Source: Sphingomonas sp. AR_OL41
GTDB taxonomy: Bacteria > Pseudomonadota > Alphaproteobacteria > Sphingomonadales > Sphingomonadaceae
DNA length: 64,000 bases
NCBI RefSeq assembly: GCF_029911635.1
Contig: NZ_JARYTI010000008.1
Coordinates: forward strand, 89,430 to 153,429
Direction: 5' to 3'
Shown: in pieces, positions 18,549-27,581 of the stretch
Numbering within the stretch: position 1 is the first letter of the stretch
Layout of the letters: every line of letters starts with the position of its first letter
Notes under the pieces: generated by a model
Databases searched by the model: none
What the model saw: the letters and a program-made list of their open reading frames with translations, nothing else
What the model was told of the DNA's origin: nothing
Made by a program: the position numbers and the translations under genes

Positions 18549-18880
18549 GTCGCGGTTGCGCGTGTCGGTGGTGGGGCGGCGAGCATCATCGCGAGAATGC
18601 CGAACGCGATGTGCAGCACCGGGTTGATCACGAAGCGCGGACGTATGACGGCGGGGCGCTGCGCCACCTCGGCGAGTAGCGCGCGCGCCTCGTCCGCTGC
18701 GGCCGGATGGACGCGAACGATGATCCCGCCGAGCGCGAGGAGCATCGGCCAGGCGGCGCGCGCATGGTCGAAACCGACGGCATAGGCCGGGATGTCATAT
18801 TGGGTGAACATCGCCAGCATCACGACCGTTTCCGGCTGGCTGTAGACGATCGCCACAGTTTCGAACGCATCCTCGACCAT
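18500..18880 (-). CDS. DUF2007-like small signalling-type protein
   Basis: Predicted 126-residue protein. The N-terminal 60 residues (A-I-V-Y-S-Q-P-E-T-V-V-M-L-A, then F-T-Q-Y-D-I-P-A-Y) resemble the DUF2007 fold, a small ferredoxin-like domain with GlnB-like topology. A hydrophobic segment (about 88-108) near the C terminus may anchor it in the membrane. The start is ATG 18880, with GGGGGAAGG just upstream. It is divergent from the FzlA-like gene, 41 bp away, and overlaps the end of the gene on the other strand by 49 bp. Role unknown. Confidence 0.65.
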   Translation of the reverse strand: MVEDAFETVAIVYSQPETVVMLAMFTQYDIPAYAVGFDHARAAWPMLLALGGIIVRVHPAAADEARALLAEVAQRPAVIRPRFVINPVLHIAFGILAMMLAAPPPTRATATYFLGNARRAGNKSQG

Positions 18881-18921
18881 CAAGCCTTCCCCCGCCGCGC
18901 GCGCCACTCTAACAACGGCTT

Positions 18922-19593
18922 ATGTGGCAGCTACATCAATTTCCGCTTTGCCCCTTTTCGCGCAAGGTGCGAATCCTGCTGGGCGAGAAGGGCGTCGGCT
19001 ATGAGCTGGTGCGCGAATCGCCATGGGACCGGCGCGATGAATTTCTCGACATGAATCCGGCCGGCCAGACGCCGGTGATGACCGACCCCGAGCGCGGCAT
19101 CCTGCTGATCGATTCGATGGCGATCTGCGAATATTTCGAAGAGACGGTCGAAAAGACGGCGATGATCAACGGCACTGCGGTGAACCGCGCCGAGATCCGG
19201 CGGCTGGTCGCGTGGTTCGACACGCAATACTACGCCGATGTCACCGCGCCGCTGCTCCACGAGCGGATGGAGAAGCGGCTGGTGCAGCGCGCCACGCCCG
19301 ATTCGCGCGTGCTGCGCGAAGCGATGAAGGCGGCGGTGCGGCATCTCGACTATACCGATTACCTGCTCGACCATCGCAACTGGCTGGGCGGTGCGACGAT
19401 GAGCCTCGCCGATCTGGCGGCGGCAGCGCAGATTTCGATCACCGACTATCTCGGCGGGATCGACTGGAAGAATCACGAGCAGACCGCGCGCTGGTATCGC
19501 GGCTTCAAGAGCCGGCCGAGCTTCCGCCCGCTGCTCGCCGAGCGGATGGAGACGATCAACCCGCCATCGCATTATGACGATCTGGATTTCTGA
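18922..19593 (+). CDS. fzlA: GST-fold protein, probably cell-division protein FzlA
   Basis: The 223-residue protein has a thioredoxin-like N-terminal domain (HQFPLCPFSRKVRILLGEKG, residues 5-24) and an all-helical C-terminal domain, the glutathione S-transferase fold. The opening, the Y-E-L-V-R-E-S-P-W segment and the C-terminal P-x-x-H-Y-x-D-L-D-F ending resemble FzlA. FzlA is the GST-like alphaproteobacterial protein that binds FtsZ and tunes constriction, known best in Caulobacter. A plain GST remains the alternative. Its stop overlaps the csaA start by one base (TGATG), so the two are translationally coupled. Confidence 0.7.
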   Translation: MWQLHQFPLCPFSRKVRILLGEKGVGYELVRESPWDRRDEFLDMNPAGQTPVMTDPERGILLIDSMAICEYFEETVEKTAMINGTAVNRAEIRRLVAWFDTQYYADVTAPLLHERMEKRLVQRATPDSRVLREAMKAAVRHLDYTDYLLDHRNWLGGATMSLADLAAAAQISITDYLGGIDWKNHEQTARWYRGFKSRPSFRPLLAERMETINPPSHYDDLDF

Positions 19594-19964
19594 TGCACGT
19601 CACGCATGACCCTGGCGCCGCTGCCGCGCCGAAGATCGGCTTCGACGACTTTCTCGCGGTCGACATCCGGGTCGGCACGATCCTCAAGGCCGAGCCCTTT
19701 CCCGAGGCACGCAAGCCCGCCTATCGGCTGGCGATCGATTTCGGGCCGGCGCTCGGCGTGCTGCGCTCCTCGGCGCAGATCACTGAGCACTATAAGCTGG
19801 ACGACCTGGTCGGCATGCAGGTCGCGGCGGTGGTCAATTTCCCGCCGCGCCAGATCGGCCCGATGATGTCCGAGGTGCTGACGCTGGGCTTTCCCGATGC
19901 CGAGGGCAAGGTCGTGCTGGTGACGCCGAACGTGCGGGTGCCGAATGGCGGGCGGTTGTTCTGA
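19593..19964 (+). CDS. csaA: CsaA-type tRNA-binding/chaperone-like protein
   Basis: The 123-residue EMAP/OB-fold protein matches CsaA: F-x-D-F-L-A-V-D-I-R-V-G-T-I near the start, then A-Y-x-L-x-I-D-F-G, S-S-A-Q-I-T, and the C-terminal V-x-V-P-N-G-x-x-L. CsaA binds tRNA and has chaperone-like, export-related activity in Bacillus; in proteobacteria its role is less clear. It is slightly longer than the usual 110 residues because of an N-terminal extension. It is coupled to the upstream GST-fold gene by a TGATG overlap. Confidence 0.88.
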   Translation: MHVTHDPGAAAAPKIGFDDFLAVDIRVGTILKAEPFPEARKPAYRLAIDFGPALGVLRSSAQITEHYKLDDLVGMQVAAVVNFPPRQIGPMMSEVLTLGFPDAEGKVVLVTPNVRVPNGGRLF

Positions 19965-19978
19965 GGCGCTAGACTAAT

Positions 19979-20171
19979 TCCTCCCCAAGCTCGCTTGGGG
20001 AGGGGGACCGCGAAGCGGTGGAGGGGCTGGTCGGACGATAGCCGAGCACAAAGTCCACCGGTGCGTTCGCCGCCAGGTCAGGCAAACGCGCGCTGATCGA
20101 GCGACGCCAGATCACCCCCGACCAGCCCCTCCACCAGCTTCGCTGGTCCCCCTCCCCGTGCCGGGGAGGTA
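19979..20171. repeat. Palindromic repeat family B (CCTCCCC...GGGGAGG), copy 1
   Basis: A compound inverted repeat between the convergent csaA and pepN genes. Each end has a CTCCCC/GGGGAG hairpin, and inside them GGAGGGGCTGGTCGG at about 20020-20034 faces CGACCAGCCCCTCC at about 20119-20132. The same modules occur at 56438-56640 and 56767-56795. It could act as a bidirectional terminator. Confidence 0.7.
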
Positions 20172-20181
20172 TGAAGAAGGG

Positions 20182-22782
20182 TCACCCCTCGAGGCTTTTC
20201 GAAGCCTGTTCGAACATGTCCTTCGACAGGCCGGGTACCGCGACGATGCGTTCCAGCTCCGCCCGCATCAGCGCGGCGCGGGTGGCGTCGAAGCGGCGCC
20301 AGCGGCCGAGCGGCGGGAGGAGCTTGGCGGCGGTTTGCGGGTTGAGCTTGTCGAGCGCGATCAGCTGGTCGGCGAGGAAGCGATAGCCCGCGCCGCCGGC
20401 GACATGGAAGGCGCGCTGGTTGACGCTGAACGCGCCGACCAGCGAGCGCGCGCGATTGGGATTGGCGAGCGTGAAGTCGCGGTGCCGCGCCAGCTCGGCA
20501 ACGATCGCCGGCGTATCGGCGCGTGACGCCAGCGCCTGCGTCGAGAACCATTTGTCGAGCACCAGCGCATTGTCGGAATAGCGGTTGTAGAAGATGTCGA
20601 GCGCGGCGATCCGCTCGGGCGCGTCGCTGTTGACCAAAGTGGTCAGCGCGCCCTGGCGATCGGTCATGTTGTCGGCCGACTCGAACTGGGCGAAGGCGAG
20701 GCCGGCGACATCGGGCGCGCCGCTGGCCGCGATATAACCGAGCGCGACGCTCTTGAGGCGGCGCAGGCCCTTGTCCTCGGGATTGTAGCGATAGGCGCCG
20801 ACACCCTTTGCCGCGCCGTAAGCGCCGCGCCAGCGCTCCTCGAGCGCACGCCCGAGATCGCCGCGCAACGCCTCGCGTGCGCGGTAGATCGCCTCGGGAT
20901 CGACCAAGGCCATCTGGTCGCCGATGAAGCTTTCCGACGGCAACAGCACCGCTTCGGCGACGAAGGCGCGGTCGAGCGCGGTGTCGTCGAGCGTGTTGCC
21001 GACCGCGGCGATGACCGCGGCGTGATCGGCCATACGGCCCTGCGCACCCGCGACGAGCGTGTCGAGCATCAGCTGCTGCATCGCCTCGTAGCGCGCGAAC
21101 GGATCGTCATCATGCGCCGAGAGGAAGGCGAGATCGGCGGCGCTGCGGTCGGTCTCGACCACCACGGGCGCGGAGAAGCCGCGATTGATCGACAGCACCG
21201 GGCGTTCGGGGATGTTGTCGAAGGCGATTTCGGCGGTCGGCTGATCGAAGACGAGCAACTGCTCGGATATGAGCGGCAGGCTGGTCAGCGTGCCGAACAG
21301 ACGCAGTTTGAGCGGCAACACCATCGGCGGCTTGTCGCTTTGCCCCGGGGTCGGCGGGACACGCTGGGCGAGGCGCAGCGTGGCACGCGCGGCCTCTGCA
21401 TCATAGGCCAGCGCCGCGGTGACGCGCGGCGTGCCGGCCTCGCTGTACCAGCGGCGGAACTGGGTCAGGTCGATGCCGCCAGCATCCTCCATGCAGGCGA
21501 CGAAATCCTCGCACGTCGCAGCCGTGCCGTCGAAGCGATCGAAATAGAGGTCGGTGCCGGTGCGGAAGCGCTCGGCCCCGAGCATCGTCGCCAGCATGCG
21601 GATGACCTCGGCGCCCTTGTTGTAGATCGTGGCGGTATAGAAATTGGCGATTTCGAGATAGGATTCCGGGCGCACCGGATGTGCCAGCGGGCCGGCATCC
21701 TCGGGGAATTGCGACGCGCGCAGGCCCCGCACATCCTCGATGCGCTTGACCGCCGCCGAGCCCTGATCGGCCGAGAAACTCTGGTCGCGATAGACGGTGA
21801 AGCCTTCCTTGAGGCTCAGCTGGAACCAGTCGCGGCAGGTGACGCGGTTGCCCGACCAGTTGTGGAAATATTCGTGCGCGACCACCGCGGCGATCGCGTC
21901 ATAATCATAATCGGTCGCGGTGTCGGGATCGGCCAGCACGTAGCGCGAATTGAAGATGTTGAGGCCCTTGTTCTCCATCGCGCCAAAGTTGAAATCGTCG
22001 ATCGCGACGATGTTGAACACGTCGAGATCATATTCGCGGCCATAGACGCGCTCGTCCCATGCCATCGCCATCTGCAGTGCGGCGAGCGCATGGCCGGTGC
22101 GCGACAGGTCGGCCGGGCGCACCCAGATGCCGAGTGTCACTTCGCGGCCCGAGGCGGTGACGAAGCTGCCGCGATTGGCGACGAGATCGCCGGCGACCAG
22201 CGCGAAGAGATAGCTCGGCTTGGGGAAGGGATCGTGCCAGGTCGCCCAGTGGCGGCCATCGTCGAGATCGCCCGAAGCGGTCGGATCGCCATTGGCGAGC
22301 AGCACCGGGAAGCGCGCCTTGTCGGCGGTCATCTTCACCGTGTAGCGGCTGAGCACGTCGGGCCGGTCGGGGAAGAAGGTGATGCGGCGGAACCCTTCGG
22401 CCTCGCACTGGGTGCAGAGATTGCCGCCCGAGGCGTAGAGCCCCATCAGCTGGGTATTGCGATCGGGCGCGATCTCGACCTCGGTCTCGACGACATGCGC
22501 ATCGCCGCTGATCGGGATGACCAGCGCCTCGTCCTCGACATGCCAGTCATTGACCGCGACGCCATCGACCATGACCGAGAGCGGCGTCTGGCCGCCGCCG
22601 TCGAGCCGCAGCGGCGCGTCATGCGTGCCGTTGCGCAGGATGTGGAGCGTCGCGCGGACCCGCGTCGCGGCGGGATCGAGATCGAAATCGAGCGCGATCT
22701 CGGGCACCAGCCAGGCCGGGGGGCGATAATCCTCGCGCCGGGTGACGAGCGGGACGGCGGCGGCGTTCTGTACATCGAGCAT
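20182..22782 (-). CDS. pepN: Aminopeptidase N
   Basis: The 866-residue M1-family zinc aminopeptidase removes N-terminal residues from peptides in the cytoplasm. The exopeptidase motif GAMEN is at about 267-271, and the zinc motif HEYFH starts at H303 with a downstream glutamate. Length is right for gammaproteobacterial-type PepN (about 870). The start is ATG 22782 (MLDVQNAAAVPL); further upstream codons lack the family's beginning. It is divergent from the M28 peptidase gene at 22890, so the 107-bp gap should hold promoters for both. Confidence 0.96.
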   Translation of the reverse strand: MLDVQNAAAVPLVTRREDYRPPAWLVPEIALDFDLDPAATRVRATLHILRNGTHDAPLRLDGGGQTPLSVMVDGVAVNDWHVEDEALVIPISGDAHVVETEVEIAPDRNTQLMGLYASGGNLCTQCEAEGFRRITFFPDRPDVLSRYTVKMTADKARFPVLLANGDPTASGDLDDGRHWATWHDPFPKPSYLFALVAGDLVANRGSFVTASGREVTLGIWVRPADLSRTGHALAALQMAMAWDERVYGREYDLDVFNIVAIDDFNFGAMENKGLNIFNSRYVLADPDTATDYDYDAIAAVVAHEYFHNWSGNRVTCRDWFQLSLKEGFTVYRDQSFSADQGSAAVKRIEDVRGLRASQFPEDAGPLAHPVRPESYLEIANFYTATIYNKGAEVIRMLATMLGAERFRTGTDLYFDRFDGTAATCEDFVACMEDAGGIDLTQFRRWYSEAGTPRVTAALAYDAEAARATLRLAQRVPPTPGQSDKPPMVLPLKLRLFGTLTSLPLISEQLLVFDQPTAEIAFDNIPERPVLSINRGFSAPVVVETDRSAADLAFLSAHDDDPFARYEAMQQLMLDTLVAGAQGRMADHAAVIAAVGNTLDDTALDRAFVAEAVLLPSESFIGDQMALVDPEAIYRAREALRGDLGRALEERWRGAYGAAKGVGAYRYNPEDKGLRRLKSVALGYIAASGAPDVAGLAFAQFESADNMTDRQGALTTLVNSDAPERIAALDIFYNRYSDNALVLDKWFSTQALASRADTPAIVAELARHRDFTLANPNRARSLVGAFSVNQRAFHVAGGAGYRFLADQLIALDKLNPQTAAKLLPPLGRWRRFDATRAALMRAELERIVAVPGLSKDMFEQASKSLEG

Positions 22783-22889
22783 AGGCTCGGGATGTAGGCG
22801 GTGGCGTGGCGCCGTGCCACCCCAAACGCGCCCTTGCTTGCACATGGCCGCCGCTGTGATAGCGCGGTGACACACGAAGCGGAGCGGAT

Positions 22890-24521
22890 ATGATGCGGCG
22901 GATGATGGCGGGGCTGGCGTTGCTGGCGGCGAGCGCGGCACCGGCGCAGGACGCGCCGACGCGCGACCTGGCGACGATCAACGCGCCGCTGCCCGACGAC
23001 CAGGCGGCGCTGAAGGCGCATGTGCTGTTCCTTGCCGACGACGTAATGAAAGGCCGCGAGGCATCGAGCCCGGAATTCATGATCGCGGCGCATTATGTCG
23101 CGGCGCAATTCTATGCCGCCGGGTTGCGGCCGGCGGGCGACAAGGGCGGCTATCTCCAGGACGTGCCGCTGGTCGCGGTGCGCCCGGCGGATCATGGCGA
23201 TGTGGTGGTGACGCGCAAGGGCGCCGCGCCGCAGCCGCTGGCGTTCGGCGAGGATTATGTCCCCGGCGCGGTGGCCGGGCGCGCGGCGACGACGATCGAC
23301 GCACCGGTGGTGTTCGTCGGCCAGGGCATCGTCGCGCCGACCTACCGCCGCAACGACTATGCCGGGGTCGATGTGCGCGGCAAGATCGTCGCCATCCTCG
23401 GCGGCGCACCGAGCCGTTTCCAGAGCGAGGAGCGCGCGCATTTCTCGAGCCCGTCGACCAAGGCGACGACCGCGGCGGAGCATGGCGCGATCGGCGTGAT
23501 CCAGATCCTGCCGCGCGCGCTGGGGCGCGCGGCGACGGGCTGGGACCGCGCCCGCACCGTCTGGGCGAAACCCGACGGCACCGGCTTCGAACCCGGCGCG
23601 CCGACGCTTGCCACGCTGAGCGCGAGCGGCGCGGCCAAATTGTTCGCCGGCGCCAGGTCACCCTGGGCGGCGATCGCGACGGCGGCCAACAAGGACGGCG
23701 CGACCTTCCGCGCGATGCCGCTGCCGGGCACGCTGACGGTATCGCTGCACAGCGCCTTCGAACCGTCGCGCAGCGCCAATGTCGCCGGGCTGCTGCCGGG
23801 CAGCGACCCGAAACTGCGCGATGAGGTGGTGGTGCTTTCGGCGCATCTCGACCATCTCGGCGTCGGGCGCGCCGACAAGAATGGCGACACGATCTACAAT
23901 GGCGCGGAGGACAATGCGGTGGGCATCGCGGCGCTGATCGAGGAGGCCAAGCGCTTCAAGGCGAGCGGCAAGGGACCGCGGCGCAGCATCCTGTTCCTCG
24001 CGGTGACCGCGGAGGAAAAGGGGCTGGTCGGATCAGACTATTTCGCGCGCCACCCGACGCTGCCGCTCGACCATATCGTCGCCGATGTGAATCTCGACAT
24101 GCCGATCCTGAGCTACGCCTTTCAGGACATGACGGTGTTCGGCGCCGACCGCTCGACGCTCGGCCCGATCGTCGGCAAGGCGGTGGCGGCGCTGGGCGTG
24201 ACGATGTCGCCCGACCCCGATCCGAGCCAGGGCATCTTCGTGCGATCGGACCATTATCGTTTCGTCCAGCAGGGCATCCCCTCGGTGTTCCTGTGGCCGG
24301 GCCAGGCCGGCGACGGCAAGGCGGCCTGGGCGGACTTCTTCGCCAAGCGCTATCACCAGCCGTCGGACGAGATCGGCCAGACGCTCGACTGGGCACAGGG
24401 CGTGCGCTTCGTGTCGGTCAATTACGCCATCGCGCGCGAAATCGCCGATGGCGACGCCCGGCCGCGCTGGAACAGGGGCGATTTCTTCGGGCTGCTCTAT
24501 CACGGTTATGGCGCGCAATAG
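22890..24521 (+). CDS. Secreted M28-family metallopeptidase
   Basis: The 543-residue protein has a signal peptide (residues 1-19, ending APAQ), a PA-type inserted domain (about 130-250) and an M28 two-zinc catalytic domain. Ligands visible are the histidine in SAHLDHLG, the aspartate in GAEDNAVG, the paired glutamates in TAEEKGLVGS and the aspartate in VNLDMP. It probably acts as an aminopeptidase in the periplasm or outside the cell. It begins ATG-ATG at 22890 after GGAGCGG. The M48 peptidase gene follows after 21 bp, so the two are likely co-transcribed. Confidence 0.9.
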   Translation: MMRRMMAGLALLAASAAPAQDAPTRDLATINAPLPDDQAALKAHVLFLADDVMKGREASSPEFMIAAHYVAAQFYAAGLRPAGDKGGYLQDVPLVAVRPADHGDVVVTRKGAAPQPLAFGEDYVPGAVAGRAATTIDAPVVFVGQGIVAPTYRRNDYAGVDVRGKIVAILGGAPSRFQSEERAHFSSPSTKATTAAEHGAIGVIQILPRALGRAATGWDRARTVWAKPDGTGFEPGAPTLATLSASGAAKLFAGARSPWAAIATAANKDGATFRAMPLPGTLTVSLHSAFEPSRSANVAGLLPGSDPKLRDEVVVLSAHLDHLGVGRADKNGDTIYNGAEDNAVGIAALIEEAKRFKASGKGPRRSILFLAVTAEEKGLVGSDYFARHPTLPLDHIVADVNLDMPILSYAFQDMTVFGADRSTLGPIVGKAVAALGVTMSPDPDPSQGIFVRSDHYRFVQQGIPSVFLWPGQAGDGKAAWADFFAKRYHQPSDEIGQTLDWAQGVRFVSVNYAIAREIADGDARPRWNRGDFFGLLYHGYGAQ

Positions 24522-24542
24522 CGCCGACAGGGGGGACATGAG

Positions 24543-25835
24543 ATGAGGAACCGACCGGTCGCCGTCGCTGTTGCGCTCGCCGCCTTGCTGGCCCCGGCTG
24601 CCGCCGTCGCCGCCAACCATCCGACGTTCGATGTCGAGACCGCGACCCGCGCCTATCTCGCGCTGCTGCAGGGGCCGGCACGAGCCAAGTCCGATGCCTA
24701 TTTCGAGGGCGGTTACTGGTTGCCGCTGTGGGGCACGCTGGTCGCAGTGGTCATCTACCTGCTGATGTTGCGCAGCGGCCTGTCGGCGCGTTTCCGTGAC
24801 GTAGCCGAGCGGCTGGCACCGTGGCGCTGGCTGGTGCCGGCGCTCTATGCCGTGCCGTTCGTCATCACATCGACGCTGCTGACCTTGCCGTGGACGATCT
24901 GGTCGGATTTCGTACGCGAGCGGCATTATGGCCTGATGAGCCAGAGTTTTTCCGCCTGGCTGGGCGAGCAGGCGATCGGGCTGGGCGTCGCGATCATCGT
25001 CAATGCGCTGTTGCTGGTCGCGCTGTTCGCGGTGATCCGACGCTTCCGCCGCACCTGGTGGCTGTGGGGCGCGGCGACGACGAGCGCGTTTCTCGTCTTC
25101 GGCCTGTTGCTTGGCCCGGTGTTCATCGCGCCGCTGTTCAACACCTATACCGAGCTGCCGGCCGGGCCGATCCGCGACCGCATCGTCGCGATGGCCACCG
25201 CCAGCCATATCCCGGCCGAGCATATCTATCTGTTCGACGCCTCGAAGCAGACCAAGCGCATCTCGGCCAATGTCTCCGGGATCGGGCCGACGATCCGCAT
25301 CTCGCTCAACGACAATCTGCTCAACCGCACCGGCCCGGACGAGATCGCTGCGGTGATGGGGCATGAGATGGGCCATTATGTCATCGGCCATATCGAGCGC
25401 GCGTTGCTGATCATCACGCTGGCGCTGTTTGCCGGCTTCTGGATCCTGCAGCGGATCATCCCCGGCATCCTGGCGCGATATGGTGCGCGCTGGGGCGTGC
25501 GCGACGTCGCCGACCCGGCGGTGCTGCCGCTGCTGGCGTTGCTCGGCGCGGTGACCGGGCTGATCCTGACGCCGGCGCTCAACACCCTGACGCGCGTGCA
25601 GGAAAGCCAGGCCGATGCCTTTGGCCTGAGCGTGGCGCATGAGCCCGACGGTTTCGCCAAGGTGGCGATGCGTTTGTCGGAATATCGCAAGATCGAACCC
25701 GGCCCGATCGAGGAGATGCTGTTCTTCGACCATCCATCGGGCGCGACGCGCGTGCGCATGGCGATGCAATGGAAGAAGGACCATGTGCCCGGCGCGACGA
25801 TGGTAACGCCTGCGCTCAAGCTCGACGGCCAATGA
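24543..25835 (+). CDS. Membrane M48-family (Ste24/CAAX protease-like) metallopeptidase
   Basis: The 430-residue protein has a signal peptide or first membrane segment (residues 1-24), several further transmembrane segments, and the zinc motif HEMGH (about 274-278) with the downstream glutamate in QESQADAFGL. This is the M48A architecture of Ste24-type CAAX proteases; bacterial members are assumed to act in membrane protein quality control. It ends in ATGA overlap with the following SDR gene, and starts 21 bp after the M28 peptidase, forming a three-gene unit. Confidence 0.9.
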   Translation: MRNRPVAVAVALAALLAPAAAVAANHPTFDVETATRAYLALLQGPARAKSDAYFEGGYWLPLWGTLVAVVIYLLMLRSGLSARFRDVAERLAPWRWLVPALYAVPFVITSTLLTLPWTIWSDFVRERHYGLMSQSFSAWLGEQAIGLGVAIIVNALLLVALFAVIRRFRRTWWLWGAATTSAFLVFGLLLGPVFIAPLFNTYTELPAGPIRDRIVAMATASHIPAEHIYLFDASKQTKRISANVSGIGPTIRISLNDNLLNRTGPDEIAAVMGHEMGHYVIGHIERALLIITLALFAGFWILQRIIPGILARYGARWGVRDVADPAVLPLLALLGAVTGLILTPALNTLTRVQESQADAFGLSVAHEPDGFAKVAMRLSEYRKIEPGPIEEMLFFDHPSGATRVRMAMQWKKDHVPGATMVTPALKLDGQ

Positions 25836-26674
25836 CGCGGCGGCTGCTGATCCTCGGGCGCGGTTATACTGCCGGGCGGTTCGGCGCGGCGATGGGGGCG
25901 CGCGGCTGGGACGTGACCGGGGTGACGCGTGACGGGCGCGACGGCACGCTGGCGTTCGGTGATCACGCGGCGGTGGGCGCGGCGATCGGCGCGGCGGACG
26001 CGGTGCTGTCGTCGATCCCGCCCGAGGGTGACGAAGACCCGGCGCTAGCCGCCTATGGTAATGCGCTGGCGGCGGCGCGCGGCTGGCTGGGCTATCTTTC
26101 CTCGACCGGTGTCTATGGCGATGCCGGCGGGGCGTGGGTCGACGAGACCGCGCCGACCGGCACCGGGCGGCGCAATGCGCGCACGGCGGCGGACGCGGCG
26201 TGGCTGGCGCTCGGCGCGCGGGTGTTTCGTCTGCCGGGGATTTACGGCCCCGGTCGTTCACCCTTGGAACGCGTGGCAAGCGGCGCAGCGCACCGCGTCG
26301 AGGTGCCGGGCCAGGTGTTCAGCCGGGTGCATGTCGACGATATCGTCAGCGGGGTGATCGCCGCGCTCGACGCGCCGGCCGGGGCATACAACCTCGCTGA
26401 CGACCTGCCCTGCGCGCAGAATGACGTGATCGAATTCGCGGCGCGGCTGCTCGGGCGGGCGCCGCCGGCCTATGTCGCGCTCGACAGCCTGTCACCGATG
26501 GCGCGCGCTTTCTATGCCGAGAACCGGCGCGTGGCGAACGGCAAGGCGAAGCGCGTGCTCGGCTGGGCGCCGCGTTACCCGACTTACCGCGCCGGCCTGC
26601 GTGCCCTCAAGGCGATGACCAGGCCTGCGCCCGCCAGCGCCGCGCCCGCGACGGCGAGCCCGGTCCAGCGATAG
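25832..26674 (+). CDS. SDR/YeeZ-like NAD(P)-binding protein
   Basis: The 280-residue extended-SDR protein. The nucleotide loop is ILGRGYTAGRFGAAM (a G-x-G-x-x-x-G variant). The segment LSSTGVYGDAGG carries the serine and YG residues typical of sugar epimerase-like proteins. It resembles YeeZ-type epimerase-like proteins of unknown substrate. ATG 25832 overlaps the M48 gene stop. Its last 91 bases overlap the end of the convergent EamA transporter gene; the final residues (PAPASAAPATASPVQR) are of low complexity and probably dispensable. Confidence 0.78.
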   Translation: MTRRLLILGRGYTAGRFGAAMGARGWDVTGVTRDGRDGTLAFGDHAAVGAAIGAADAVLSSIPPEGDEDPALAAYGNALAAARGWLGYLSSTGVYGDAGGAWVDETAPTGTGRRNARTAADAAWLALGARVFRLPGIYGPGRSPLERVASGAAHRVEVPGQVFSRVHVDDIVSGVIAALDAPAGAYNLADDLPCAQNDVIEFAARLLGRAPPAYVALDSLSPMARAFYAENRRVANGKAKRVLGWAPRYPTYRAGLRALKAMTRPAPASAAPATASPVQR

Positions 26675-27501
26675 CCCTCGAACAGCGTCGAGAGCAGCAT
26701 GGCGATGACCGGGACGATCACCCCCGAATAGGCCGCCTTGGCCGGGCCAATCGCGCGCACCACGCCGAAATAGAGCGGGAAGGTGAGCGTCGAGCCGATC
26801 AAGCCGAGATAGACGATGCCGCCGATATAGGCCGGGCGCCATTCGATCACCGGCGGGCCGCTGAGCACCAGCGCGATCGCGCCATCCAGCGCCGCGCCGA
26901 GCAGCATCGCCACCGCGAGCGTCGGGACCATCGGATAACGCCTCGCCGTGTCGGTCGCCTGCAGCACGTTGGAGGTCGAGGCAGAAAGAATGGCGAGCGC
27001 GGTCAGGCCGATGCCGAGCACCGCCTCGCCCGGCCCGCGCGGGTTGAGCCGAACCTCGTGCAGGAACAGCAGCGCGATGCCAGCCATCGCCACCGCCGAG
27101 CCGAGCAGCAGCTGCGCGCCCATGCGCTGGCCGAGAAAGACCCGGGCAAGGACCGCATTGGGCACCAGCATCAACGCGAACACCACCGCGACGATGCCCG
27201 AGGTGATATGCTCCTCGGCACGGTAGACGAAGTTGAAATTGAGGCAAAATTGCGAGAGCGCGATGAGCCCGGCGAAGCGCCAGCCGCGCGCATCGAGCGC
27301 GAATGACTCGCGCCGCACCAGCGCGAGCAGCACCATGCCGGTGCCGCCGACGAGGAAGCGATAACAGACCGACCAGCTGGGTGGGACGCTCGACACCTGG
27401 TCGCGGATCACCAGCCAGGTCGAACCCCACACCAGGGTCACGATCGCGAACGGCAGCAGCACCGCGAAGCGCGTCGATGAAGGGGCGGTCGTTGCGGTCA
27501 C
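26584..27501 (-). CDS. EamA-family (DMT) transporter
   Basis: The 305-residue membrane protein has about ten hydrophobic helices in two EamA halves, the fold of drug/metabolite exporters. Landmarks are TLVWGSTWLVIR (first half) and LGLIGSTLTFPLYFGVVRAIG (second half). Exported substrate cannot be told. The start is GTG 27501, with AAAGG eight bases upstream; earlier in-frame residues are polar and not part of the fold. It overlaps the preceding SDR gene by 91 bp tail to tail. Confidence 0.87.
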   Translation of the reverse strand: MTATTAPSSTRFAVLLPFAIVTLVWGSTWLVIRDQVSSVPPSWSVCYRFLVGGTGMVLLALVRRESFALDARGWRFAGLIALSQFCLNFNFVYRAEEHITSGIVAVVFALMLVPNAVLARVFLGQRMGAQLLLGSAVAMAGIALLFLHEVRLNPRGPGEAVLGIGLTALAILSASTSNVLQATDTARRYPMVPTLAVAMLLGAALDGAIALVLSGPPVIEWRPAYIGGIVYLGLIGSTLTFPLYFGVVRAIGPAKAAYSGVIVPVIAMLLSTLFEGYRWTGLAVAGAALAGAGLVIALRARRPAR

Positions 27502-27581
27502 GACCAAGCCTTTAGCCGCGCACGCGCCGCTGTCGATGCGCTTCTCTTGATGGGATGATAAGCTGGCCTGATCGATCCGGC

